From: Bradyrhizobium sp. ISRA464
GTDB taxonomy: Bacteria > Pseudomonadota > Alphaproteobacteria > Rhizobiales > Xanthobacteraceae
Assembly: GCF_029910095.1 (NCBI RefSeq)
Contig: NZ_CP094526.1
Location: forward strand, 4,836,001-4,900,000
DNA: 64,000 nucleotides
Direction: 5' to 3'
In this document: in pieces, positions 28,242-35,301 of the stretch
How positions within the stretch are numbered: the first letter of the stretch is position 1
Layout of the letters: each line of letters opens with the position of its first letter
Translations under genes and position numbers: made by a program
The notes under the pieces: generated by a model
The model's database searches: none
Told to the model about the DNA's origin: nothing
Seen by the model: only the letters and a program-made list of their open reading frames with translations

Positions 28242-28359
28242 GAGCGCGGTGCGAGACGTTCAACGCGACGCCCGCGGCGGGCGTGACTAACCGCCCCGAC
28301 CGAGCAACTCAATTTTTTTGCTTCGTGCATTCCGGCTGATCGCCCGTCATCCGCGTTTG

Positions 28360-29766
28360 TCACGTGAGCCGATCAATGATGTTAAAAAGCTGGTCGCAGG
28401 ACGCCTCGATTCTCTTTTGTGGAGAAGTGGCGATGCCGAGCAACAGACCGGATCGCGCCGAAGTCCTCGACGCATACCAAAGCGACAGAGGAGTAGGCGC
28501 CAATCCGAATGATGCCGCTTTCCTGGCGACAGAGAGGTCAGAACCCCCCTCCGGCAATGGCAGGACGGCTGCCAATCCACCGATCGTGACGTTTCTGACG
28601 CGGCCCCGTAGGCATTTCAGCAATGCGTCGCCTTGCGCTGCATAGACTCGCTTCGTGCGGCGAAGATGCCGCAGATAGTGGCCGCCGCGCACGAATTCAG
28701 CGGTCGCGAGCTGCACCGAGGGCCCAGGCGCCGGCGCCAGGCACGCCGCAACTTCGACAAACCGAAGCGCCAGAGATGGAGGTGCAACGACAAAGCCCAG
28801 CCGCAAGGCAGGGGTCAGGGTTTTGCTGAACGACCCGATGTGAATGACGCGCCCAGCACGATCGAGAGAAGCGAGCGCCGGCGTGGCCCGGCCCTTCAAC
28901 TGAAGTTCGCTCAGATAGTCATCCTCGATCACCCACACCCGCTCCTGAGCGGCCCAGTCGAGAAGGCGCGAGCGTCTTGCCAGTGACAATGTGAATCCGA
29001 GCGGGGCCTGCTGTCCGGGAGTTACGACGACCAGCGCTGCGTCAGGTGCGTGTTCCAGGCCATAACTGACGTCAATGCCGTCCGCGTCAACCGGGATCGG
29101 TTCAATCGACAACCTTGCAAGCTCGAGACCCTGCTGAGTGAAGGGAAAGCCTGGATCCTCCACCCAGACTTTCTTCTGTTCGAGGCCCAGCACACGAAGC
29201 GCCAGTCCAAGGCCGCTGCTGAAGCCTCCTGTAATGATAATCTGGGAGGGCGTACATTCGATCCTGCGCGCCAGCGCAAGATAAGCTGCGATCTCGCGCC
29301 GCAATTCCAGCTCGCCACGCGGATCCGGGTATAGGGCCGGCGCGCTCATTTCCGCGCGAACCGCCTTTGTGTGCATCCTCGAGAATAGTTTGGCGGGAAA
29401 TGTCTCCTGGGCGGGCACACCCATCTGAAAAATGGCCGGCCCCGCAGTGAGTTCCTGGTACATCTCCATGAACGAGCCGGGGTCGGGGGCTTCTTCCTGT
29501 AGAACGGCGAAGGAAGGCCGATCCGCGACATGCGTTCCAGTTGCGCGCGACGCGACGATCAGTTGAGCAGAGGAGAGCCTTTCATACGCCGCCCGCACGG
29601 TGCCTCGCGCGACGCCAAGCTGAGCCGCCAAGTCCTGCCAGGAGGGCAGACGAGCTCCCGGCGCGAGCACGCCGCTCTCGATGGCGGCCCCGATACCTTT
29701 GCGGATCTGCTCCGCCAGCGGCGTCTTCGCAGATCGATCAAGCTCCAATCGCAGCGGCCTGGTCAT
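28360..29766 (-). CDS. MocR/PdxR-type regulator (GntR HTH plus aminotransferase domain)
   Basis: This 468-residue protein has an N-terminal GntR winged helix (EQIRKGIGAAIESGVLAPGA, then RLPSWQDLAAQLGVARGTVR) in the first 75 residues. A fold-type I aminotransferase domain spans about 105-465. The PLP lysine is in HIGSFSKTLTPALRLGF near residue 315 and the aspartate motif is VIEDDYLSEL. MocR proteins sense PLP or amino-compound adducts and bind direct repeats near a divergent gene. Here the divergent neighbour is a cupin/AhpD/HD set at 29855. The ATG at 29766 was chosen because a longer frame would cross that promoter. Confidence 0.9.
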   Translation of the reverse strand: MTRPLRLELDRSAKTPLAEQIRKGIGAAIESGVLAPGARLPSWQDLAAQLGVARGTVRAAYERLSSAQLIVASRATGTHVADRPSFAVLQEEAPDPGSFMEMYQELTAGPAIFQMGVPAQETFPAKLFSRMHTKAVRAEMSAPALYPDPRGELELRREIAAYLALARRIECTPSQIIITGGFSSGLGLALRVLGLEQKKVWVEDPGFPFTQQGLELARLSIEPIPVDADGIDVSYGLEHAPDAALVVVTPGQQAPLGFTLSLARRSRLLDWAAQERVWVIEDDYLSELQLKGRATPALASLDRAGRVIHIGSFSKTLTPALRLGFVVAPPSLALRFVEVAACLAPAPGPSVQLATAEFVRGGHYLRHLRRTKRVYAAQGDALLKCLRGRVRNVTIGGLAAVLPLPEGGSDLSVARKAASFGLAPTPLSLWYASRTSARSGLLLGIATSPQKRIEASCDQLFNIIDRLT

Positions 29767-29769
29767 GCT

Positions 29770-29819
29770 CCCTGGTACACGATTTTTGTGCGTTCTTGGT
29801 GCTTTTTTGTGGACCAGGG
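29770..29819. promoter_or_regulatory. Candidate MocR operator: inverted plus direct repeats
   Basis: CCCTGGTACAC (29770-29780) pairs with GTGGACCAGGG (29809-29819), with one mismatch. Between and within them, TTTTTGTG occurs at 29783-29790 and 29804-29811, 21 bp apart, or two helical turns. The array starts 3 bp before the MocR start and ends 35 bp before the cupin start. Spaced direct repeats are what MocR dimers are known to bind. Confidence 0.6.
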
Positions 29820-29854
29820 CGGGAGCACCTATGGGTGCAAAGGAGAGCCTGACC

Positions 29855-30280
29855 ATGCAAATACCATCCGTTCTCGCCGCCTGCGCCGCCGTCGTCATTG
29901 CCGCGGCAATGCCTGTCTCCGCCCATGAAGCGGGCCAGACGGTCACGCCGACCTTCCAGCAGCCGATCACTAACATTCCCGGCAAGTCGCTTGTTGCCGT
30001 CGTTGTCGACTATGCGCCGGGCGGGGCGTCGCCTTCGCATGTCCACGCCAAGTCAGCTTTCATCTTCGGCTACGTGCTGTCTGGAGAAATTGAATCGCAG
30101 GTGAATGACGAACCGACGCGAGTCTACCGCGCGGGCGAAAGCTTTTACGAGACGCCGGGCTCTCGCCATCCCGTCAGCCGCAACGCCAGCAAGACCGCCC
30201 CCGCAAAGCTGCTCGCCGTATTCGTCGTCGATACGGACGATAGGCAACTGACCACCCCCGTCAAACAGGACGACCATTAA
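29855..30280 (+). CDS. Secreted cupin-domain protein
   Basis: This 141-residue single-cupin protein has a Sec signal peptide (MQIPSVLAACAAVVIAAAMP, likely cleaved after VSA near residue 23). Cupin motif 1 (SPSHVHAKSAFIFGYVLSGE) and motif 2 (ESFYETPGSRHPVSRN) retain His/Glu ligands for a metal. It is probably periplasmic. The ATG at 29855 has AAAGGAG upstream; an in-frame ATG at 29831 would spoil the signal-peptide layout. It is the first gene of a set with an AhpD-like protein 10 bp downstream. Confidence 0.85.
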   Translation: MQIPSVLAACAAVVIAAAMPVSAHEAGQTVTPTFQQPITNIPGKSLVAVVVDYAPGGASPSHVHAKSAFIFGYVLSGEIESQVNDEPTRVYRAGESFYETPGSRHPVSRNASKTAPAKLLAVFVVDTDDRQLTTPVKQDDH

Positions 30281-30290
30281 GGAGCACGAC

Positions 30291-30755
30291 ATGAGTATGC
30301 GCCTCGATTACAACCATATCGCGCCGGCAGGCTCGAAAGCCCTCGGCGGAGTCTACGGCTACGTCTTGCAGAGCAAGCTTCCTGCCACGCTGATCAACCT
30401 CGTCTATCTGCGTGTATCGCAGATAAACAACTGCGCCTATTGCCTCGACATGCACACGCGCGATCTGCTCAAGAGCGGGCAGAAAATCGAGAAACTCGCG
30501 CTGGTGCAGGCGTGGGCGGAAGCGGGCAATCTCTTCGACGAGCGCGAACGCGCCGCCCTCGCGTGGGCCGAAACGGTGACCCGCGTAGCGGATACCGGCG
30601 TGCCGAATCAAGCCTACGAAGCTGCCCGCGCGATCTTCGATGAACGTGACCTCGTGGATCTTACCGTCGCGATCAGCGTGATGAATGCTTACAATCGCAT
30701 GGCGATCAGTTTCCGGAATACACCGCAAGCTGCCATCGGGATGGCGGCGGCTTGA
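30291..30755 (+). CDS. Carboxymuconolactone decarboxylase/AhpD-like peroxidase
   Basis: This 154-residue all-helical protein has the redox motif NCAYCLDMHTRDLLKSG at about residues 48-64. The two cysteines and downstream His are those of AhpD-type alkylhydroperoxidases, so thiol peroxidase activity is more likely than lactone decarboxylation. It has a strong AAGGAG ribosome-binding site 10 bp after the cupin stop. Co-occurrence with a MocR regulator and cupin suggests a response to reactive or electrophilic compounds. Confidence 0.88.
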   Translation: MSMRLDYNHIAPAGSKALGGVYGYVLQSKLPATLINLVYLRVSQINNCAYCLDMHTRDLLKSGQKIEKLALVQAWAEAGNLFDERERAALAWAETVTRVADTGVPNQAYEAARAIFDERDLVDLTVAISVMNAYNRMAISFRNTPQAAIGMAAA

Positions 30756-30789
30756 TGAAGATCGATGATATAGAGAGAGGAGACTGAAA

Positions 30790-31426
30790 ATGACCGACGT
30801 GATTTCCGGCGTCAAGATTCCAGACAGCAAGCTGGCGCGGGAGGCAGCCGAGCTGGTGCGCCAGTACGAAAACGAGATGTTGTTCAACCATTCAGTTCGC
30901 GTCTATGTATTCGGAGCGATGAAGGGAATTCGTCAGAATCTGAAATTCGATTCCGAGCTGCTCTATGTCGCGGCGTTGTTTCACGATCTCGGGCTTGTCG
31001 ATCACTACCACACCGACAAAGCGATTTGAAGTCGACGGCGCCGACGCAGCGCGCGAATTTCTCCGGGCGCACGGCATTGCAGAGCCAAAGGCTGATCTGG
31101 TGTGGGAAGCGATTGCGCTGCACACCACCCCCGGGATTCCACAATATATGCGACCGGAAATCGCTCTCACGAACGCAGGAGTTTTGGTGGACGTCGTGGG
31201 AGTTGGATATGACGACTACACGCCGGAGCAACGCGAGCAGGTGATCGCTGCATTTCCGCGCGGTGACTTCAAGAATGAATTTCTCGAGATACAGACTTGC
31301 TCGGCCTTGAAGAAGCCTCAGACCACGTTCGGGACGGTCAATTTCGATTACATCGAACATCGCGATCCTACATTTCGCAAGCCGAACGCGTGCGTCCGCA
31401 TCCGTAACACTCCCTGGCATAGCTGA
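30790..31426 (+). pseudogene. HD-domain (cyanamide-hydratase-like) protein, frameshifted
   Basis: The first 77 residues (MTDVISGVKIPDSKLAREAA, with NHSVRVY and ALFHDLGL carrying the HD ligands) are in one frame that stops at 31029. The rest (RFEVDGADAAREFLRAHGI, ALHTTPGIPQYM, NAGVLVDVVGVGYDDY) continues in the next frame to 31426. Removing one A from the AAA at 31018-31020 restores DKRFEVDG and a continuous protein of about 211 residues. It has a good ribosome-binding site (GAGGAG). It is either a recent inactivating insertion or a sequencing error. An intact product would be a metal-dependent HD hydrolase. Confidence 0.85.
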
Positions 31427-31477
31427 GCTTTCGTCGAGCCGTCCGGGTCAAAGCTCGATGTCGTCTCGTTGCCCCAA

Positions 31478-31503
31478 AAGCCGACATGCTTCCATGTCGG
31501 CTT
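31478..31503. terminator. Hairpin after the HD gene
   Basis: AAGCCGACATG (31478-31488) and CATGTCGGCTT (31493-31503) are perfectly complementary with a CTTC tetraloop, 52 bp after the HD gene stop. It is a strong stem but has only a short T tract, so it is a likely terminator or transcript-end stabiliser. Confidence 0.6.
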
Positions 31504-31619
31504 CGGCGTCACCGCTCGAGGGTAAAGCAGACGTGACGGATTAATGAAGTGCACGCCCGAAGTCAGTCGGTTTCCAGCCCTCGTCGGGTGCCGCGAGCAG
31601 CCAAAACTCCCAATCATTG

Positions 31620-32120
31620 ATTTGCCCGACGTGGCAAGCCCTCGCAGCAAAAATATTTCTGTTTATCAGAATAGCAACTCAGTGTATGAATGGCCCGTCT
31701 CACCCGCCTGAGGGGCGCTTCGCGATCGTCACGAGTGTCGGGTTGGCATGCGGTGGACGCCGATGTCACGGCTGACGAGCGTGGCAGATAGCGGACGGTG
31801 AAGTCGTGCAGGCTGACGCCCTAGTGGCAGGTGTCTCATCGGCAGGAGGCCAAGTGCCTTGCCGATGACGGTGACAACAAAGCCCAGTCTCGCCGGGGAG
31901 AGCACGTATAAGCCGTAAACCATCGCGCAGGGAAAGCCGGGATTGCTCCGGTTTCACCTGTGGTCCTACCTCCCGTGCTTTCCATTTGCACGGGACCCAT
32001 GGGTGCGATCGGCACCCGGCTTTCCCTGCGCCCTCTGCTCGATGAGAGGGCGGAACGAGAGGCAAAACTCGGACGATTCCCGTCGCGAGAATGCGGATGT
32101 ATGACTCACCAGTCGCGCCA
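31620..32120. repeat. Degenerate multi-hairpin non-coding element
   Basis: No credible gene is present. Several exact stems lie in series: TCATCGGCA/TGCCGATGA (31836-31868), a long-range GCGCAGGGAAAGCCGGG (31925-31941) with CCCGGCTTTCCCTGCGC (32015-32031), CCCGTGC/GCACGGG (31972-31994) inside it, GGGTGC/GCACCC (32001-32017), and CCCTCT/AGAGGG (32031-32050). From memory, the core (GAGAGCACGTATAAGCCGTA) recurs in intergenic regions of Bradyrhizobium and relatives. Short open frames inside it are probably spurious. The outer borders are approximate. Confidence 0.55.
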
Positions 32121-32138
32121 CACACTCACTGTCGTCCT

Positions 32139-32148
32139 GGCGAAAGCC
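32139..32148. repeat. Target-site duplication, left copy
   Basis: GGCGAAAGCC here is repeated exactly at 33483-33492. The GG-N6-CC shape resembles the GGG-N5-CCC target preference described for IS231-type members of the IS4 family. Confidence 0.8.
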
Positions 32149-32203
32149 CATAGGCGCTAAAATAGGATTTGCGCGTTGGATTTGCTTGTGATTCCAAGAT
32201 GGG

Positions 32204-33304
32204 ATGAGGCACGAATCGCTTGTGAACGAAGACTGGGCGCGTGTTGTTGCGCGGCTTGGCGGGGCCGATGCTCTCGGGGTCAGCGCCCGCGAGACGAAGG
32301 CGTTTGTCCGCCCGCGAGAGATTAGCAATGCGGTCGATTTGCTGCGTCTGATCCTGGCGTACTGTCTCGGCGAGAGGGGTCTGCGGTTGACGACGGCATG
32401 GGCAACCTCGGTGGGCCTTGTCGATATCTCCAACGTGGCTCTGTTGTATCGCTTGCGTCAATGCGGGGATTGGCTGGCGCGCCTGGTAGGCCAAGCGCTT
32501 GTGAGCGGTGCACCGAAGGCGAGCCGCGGTCGCCTGATCCGCATTGTTGACGCCACGACGGTCCCCAAGGCTGGGACGAGCGGCAGGAACAAGAACGCGG
32601 TGTGGCGTGTCCACAGTGCGTTCGATCTTCCGCGGGAGCGTTTTGGTCACTTCGAATTGACTGATGAGCGCGGGGGCGAGACGCTGGATCGGATACCGGC
32701 GGTTGCCGGCGAAATCCGTCTTGCCGATCGCGCCTATCTGCAGCCCGAGCGCATGGCACGTCTGCTCGATGCCGGTGCGGACTTCGTGATCCGGTCCGGC
32801 TGGAAGAGTGCGCGTTGGCTTGATGCCGAAGGTGGTCTGGTTGATCTCACGGCCGAACTGCGCAAAGCCACGGCAGGCGGCATGATCGATCGGCCGATCT
32901 GGATAAAACGCAGGTCTGGCGTGCCGCTCGCCATGCGTCTGGTTGCGATCAGGAAGCCGGCGCAAGCTGCCGCGGCTGCGCGACGCAAGGCACGCCGGAC
33001 CGCACAAAAGGGAGGCCATCAGCTCTCCAGGCAAACACTGGACGCCGCAGATTGGGTGATCCTGGTGACCTCACTCAAACCAAAGGACTTCACGACTGCC
33101 GACATTTTCGCCCTCTATCGGCTACGATGGCGCATCGAGCTCGGCTTCAAGCGGCTGAAAAGCTTGATTGGCCTGAAGGGGCCGCCCGGAACTGACGAGC
33201 GATCCGCCAGACCCCATATCCTTGCCCATCTGCTGATCATTCTTCTGCTCGAGCCGCTCGTCGACGAACTCGAGGACTCTCCCCGCTTGGCCGACGCCGC
33301 CTGA
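32204..33304 (+). CDS. IS4-family transposase, C-terminus frameshifted
   Basis: This 366-residue DDE transposase has catalytic Asp in RIVDATTVPK, Asp in LADRAYLQPE and Glu in the YREK motif YRLRWRIELGFKRLK (Y-x2-R-x3-E-x6-K). The frame stops at 33304. The adjacent frame from 33301 to 33474 continues with transposase-like sequence (WRLLHQLVASLRQAIIPQPA, ending KRRYQAIQLS) and stops 8 bp before the element's end. A one-base loss just before 33302 would explain this. The full-length product would have been about 424 residues, so the present one may be inactive. Confidence 0.88.
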   Translation: MRHESLVNEDWARVVARLGGADALGVSARETKAFVRPREISNAVDLLRLILAYCLGERGLRLTTAWATSVGLVDISNVALLYRLRQCGDWLARLVGQALVSGAPKASRGRLIRIVDATTVPKAGTSGRNKNAVWRVHSAFDLPRERFGHFELTDERGGETLDRIPAVAGEIRLADRAYLQPERMARLLDAGADFVIRSGWKSARWLDAEGGLVDLTAELRKATAGGMIDRPIWIKRRSGVPLAMRLVAIRKPAQAAAAARRKARRTAQKGGHQLSRQTLDAADWVILVTSLKPKDFTTADIFALYRLRWRIELGFKRLKSLIGLKGPPGTDERSARPHILAHLLIILLLEPLVDELEDSPRLADAA

Positions 33305-33474
33305 CCCGCCCAGGGGCGTGGCGTCTCCTGCACCAGCTCGTCGCTTCGCTACGGCAAGCCATCATTCCCCAGCCCGCAATCGCTTGCCTCCGCAGACTCC
33401 GCTCCACGCTCCGGCGGCACCTCCGCGAGCCGCCCAGACACAAGCGTCGCTATCAAGCAATCCAACTATCTTAG
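33305..33474 (+). pseudogene. Frameshifted C-terminal part of the IS4 transposase
   Basis: The frame shifted by one relative to the main transposase frame encodes about 57 residues, Leu/Arg-rich (RRLRSTLRRHLREPPRHKRR), with a TAG at 33472-33474. Its position and composition match the basic C-terminal tail of related transposases. It has no start codon of its own. Confidence 0.65.
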
Positions 33475-33482
33475 CGCCTATG

Positions 33483-33492
33483 GGCGAAAGCC
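33483..33492. repeat. Target-site duplication, right copy
   Basis: An exact copy of GGCGAAAGCC at 32139-32148, immediately outside the right inverted repeat. Confidence 0.8.
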
Positions 33493-33707
33493 GGGACCCA
33501 TTACCCCGAATGTTTGTCGCTACGCATCGCCGGAACGACGAGTCCCGTTCACAACACGAGCCGCGGCGTATGGGTCCTGGCATTCGCCGGGACGACACCA
33601 TTGTTGCGGCGACTGACGCGCAACTGTCGCGAGGGACGCAGCCCCTGCTCCCCATTCAACTCATGCGAACGCGACAATTTGTCATGCGGGTTGCATTTTT
33701 TGCGGCG

Positions 33708-33719
33708 CATCATATGATG
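33708..33719. promoter_or_regulatory. Perfect 12-bp palindrome upstream of the thiolase gene
   Basis: CATCATATGATG lies 43 bp before the thiolase ATG, next to a T-run (TTGCATTTTTTGCGG). It is a plausible operator, with the regulator unknown. No terminator-like features are present. Confidence 0.4.
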
Positions 33720-33762
33720 TGTGTAATTCAATCAAATCTCCGACATTCATGGGAGTCCCGCC

Positions 33763-34959
33763 ATGGCAACCAGCCACGATCCCGTCGTCATCCTCTCCGC
33801 CGCCCGCACCCCGCTCGGCCGCTTCATGGGCGAACTCACGCCCTTTCCCGCGCACAAGCTTGGATCGCATGTGATCGGCGCGGCGCTGGAACGGGCCAAG
33901 CTCGCGCCCGAACGCGTCGACGAGGTGTTCATGGGCAACGTCTTGCCCGCCGGTCAGGGCCAGGCCCCTGCCCGCCAGGCCGCGCGCGGCGCCAAGCTGC
34001 CCGACGCCACCGGCGCCACCACCGTCAACAAGGTCTGCGGCTCCGGCATGAAGGCGACCATGCTCGCCCACGACATCATCAAGGCCGGCTCGGCCGAGAT
34101 CGTGGTGTCTGGCGGCATGGAGAGCATGAGCAACGCGCCGTATCTGTTGCAGAAGGCGCGCGGCGGCTATCGCGCCGGCCACGACCGCATCATCGACCAC
34201 ATGATGATGGACGGGCTGGAGGATGCCTACGAGACCGGCCGTTCGATGGGCGATTTCGGCGAGGCGACCGCGGAGGCCTATCAGTTCACCCGCGCCGACC
34301 AGGACACCTACGCGATGGAGACGCTGAGCCGCGCCCGCAAGGCGGTCGAGGGCGGCGCGTTCAAGGCCGAGATCGTGCCGATCACGCTTGCCGAGAAGGC
34401 CGGCCCGCGCATCATCGCCAATGACGAGCATCCGCTGAAGGTCGATCCGGCCAAGATCCCCGGCCTGAAGCCGGCGTTCCGCGCCAACGGCACCATCACG
34501 CCCGCCGCCTCCTCGGCCAATGCCGACGGCGCCGCCGCGCTGATCCTGGCAAGGCGCTCGCTCGCCGATCGCGACGGCCTGCCTGTGCTGGCCGAGATCA
34601 AGGGCCATGCCACCCACAGCCAGGAGCCGCAGTGGTTCACGACGGCGCCGATCCCGGCGATCCGCAAGCTGCTCGACAAGGTCGGCTGGAGCGTTGGTGA
34701 CGTCGATTTGTTCGAGATCAACGAAGCGTTTGCAGTCGTGGCGATGGCGGCGCAGCGCGACCTCGGCATCGACAGGGACAGGCTCAACATCAATGGCGGC
34801 GCCTGCGCGCTCGGCCATCCGATCGGCGCCACCGGCGCACGGCTGATCGTGACGCTGCTGCATGCGCTGGAGGCGCAGAATTTGAAGCGCGGCGTCGCGG
34901 CGCTCTGCATCGGCGGCGGCGAAGCCACCGCGATCGCGGTCGAGCGGGTGGCCCACTAA
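33763..34959 (+). CDS. Acetyl-CoA C-acetyltransferase (thiolase)
   Basis: This 398-residue thiolase II-type enzyme has the nucleophilic Cys92 in VNKVCGSGMKA, the NEAFA His motif region and the C-terminal NGGACALGHPIGATGAR with the general-base Cys/His. It condenses two acetyl-CoA to acetoacetyl-CoA, or the reverse. It probably serves ketone-body or polyhydroxyalkanoate metabolism; no phaB or CoA-transferase gene is adjacent. The ATG at 33763 follows GGGAG. The promoter region abuts the IS-split palindrome. Confidence 0.94.
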   Translation: MATSHDPVVILSAARTPLGRFMGELTPFPAHKLGSHVIGAALERAKLAPERVDEVFMGNVLPAGQGQAPARQAARGAKLPDATGATTVNKVCGSGMKATMLAHDIIKAGSAEIVVSGGMESMSNAPYLLQKARGGYRAGHDRIIDHMMMDGLEDAYETGRSMGDFGEATAEAYQFTRADQDTYAMETLSRARKAVEGGAFKAEIVPITLAEKAGPRIIANDEHPLKVDPAKIPGLKPAFRANGTITPAASSANADGAAALILARRSLADRDGLPVLAEIKGHATHSQEPQWFTTAPIPAIRKLLDKVGWSVGDVDLFEINEAFAVVAMAAQRDLGIDRDRLNINGGACALGHPIGATGARLIVTLLHALEAQNLKRGVAALCIGGGEATAIAVERVAH

Positions 34960-34999
34960 GGCTTGATGCTCTTTGGTTGATATCTGTCCGCAGAGAGCT

Positions 35000-35152
35000 T
35001 CGCCTCTCCCGCTTGCGGGGGTCGAGACGAGCGCAGCTCGCTCTTAGGCCGACGCGCCTCGCGCGGCGGGTGGGGGCTGCTCTCTCCACGGTGGGACTCG
35101 CGGCGAGACCCCCACCCCCAGCCCTCCCCCCGCAAGCGGGAGAGGGAGCACA
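35000..35152. repeat. Intergenic palindrome, family F copy 2
   Basis: Outer arms CCTCTCCCGCTTGCGGGGGT and CCCCCGCAAGCGGGAGAGG enclose GAGCGCAGCTCGCTC and a GGGTGGGGGCT / AGACCCCCACCC pair. It follows the thiolase stop by about 40 bp. The rest of the 342-bp gap holds the 35201 dyad and the promoter of the MFS gene. Confidence 0.85.
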
Positions 35153-35200
35153 GCATCCCCGCAGACGCCAATTTCGTCGCGGACTGCCGAGTCCGAAAAC

Positions 35201-35234
35201 GAGGGAACTATGTCATTTTAGACATGGCTCCCTC
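35201..35234. promoter_or_regulatory. Long dyad upstream of the MFS gene
   Basis: GAGGGAACTATGTC (35201-35214) and GACATGGCTCCCTC (35221-35234) pair at 12 of 14 positions around ATTTTA. It ends 67 bp before the ATG at 35302. Length and symmetry suit an operator more than a terminator, since the preceding gene's end already has a palindrome. Confidence 0.55.
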
Positions 35235-35301
35235 ATGCCATATTGAGCATCACGAATAAGACCCTCATCGCTTTTCACCTCTGCAATTCACCTGGGACTC
35301 A

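Larger units (their letters stand above)
32149..33482 (+). mobile_element. IS4-family insertion sequence, 1334 bp
   Basis: The terminal inverted repeats are CATAGGCGCTAAAATAG (32149-32165) and CTATCTTAGCGCCTATG (33466-33482), 16 of 17 complementary. Flanking 10-bp direct repeats (GGCGAAAGCC) mark the target duplication. The transposase gene fills most of the element and carries the IS4-family YREK signature, but its C-terminus is frameshifted. The element sits inside an intergenic palindrome. I do not assign an IS name. Confidence 0.9.
32131..33596. repeat. Intergenic palindrome (family G) split by the IS element
   Basis: The left arm, GTCGTCCTGGCGAAAGCC at 32131-32148, continues after the IS as GGGACCCAT at 33493. 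The right arm ends at 33596 and reads TATGGGTCCTGGCATTCGCC then GGGACGAC. The arms pair at about 24 of 27 positions once the IS is removed, giving an original unit of about 122 bp. Confidence 0.85.

Noticed and set aside
31690..32120. Group II intron remnant
   Set aside because: I looked for a domain V-like stem (GAGC...GTTC) and maturase sequence and found neither.
31960..32160. 66-codon frame (MVLPPVLSICTGPMGAIGTR...) in the structured element
   Set aside because: It lies across several exact stem-loops and runs into the IS end; more likely a spurious frame in a repeat than a gene.
33295..33310. Programmed ribosomal frameshift in the transposase
   Set aside because: No A- or T-rich slippery heptamer at the junction, and IS4 elements normally use one frame; a base loss is simpler.
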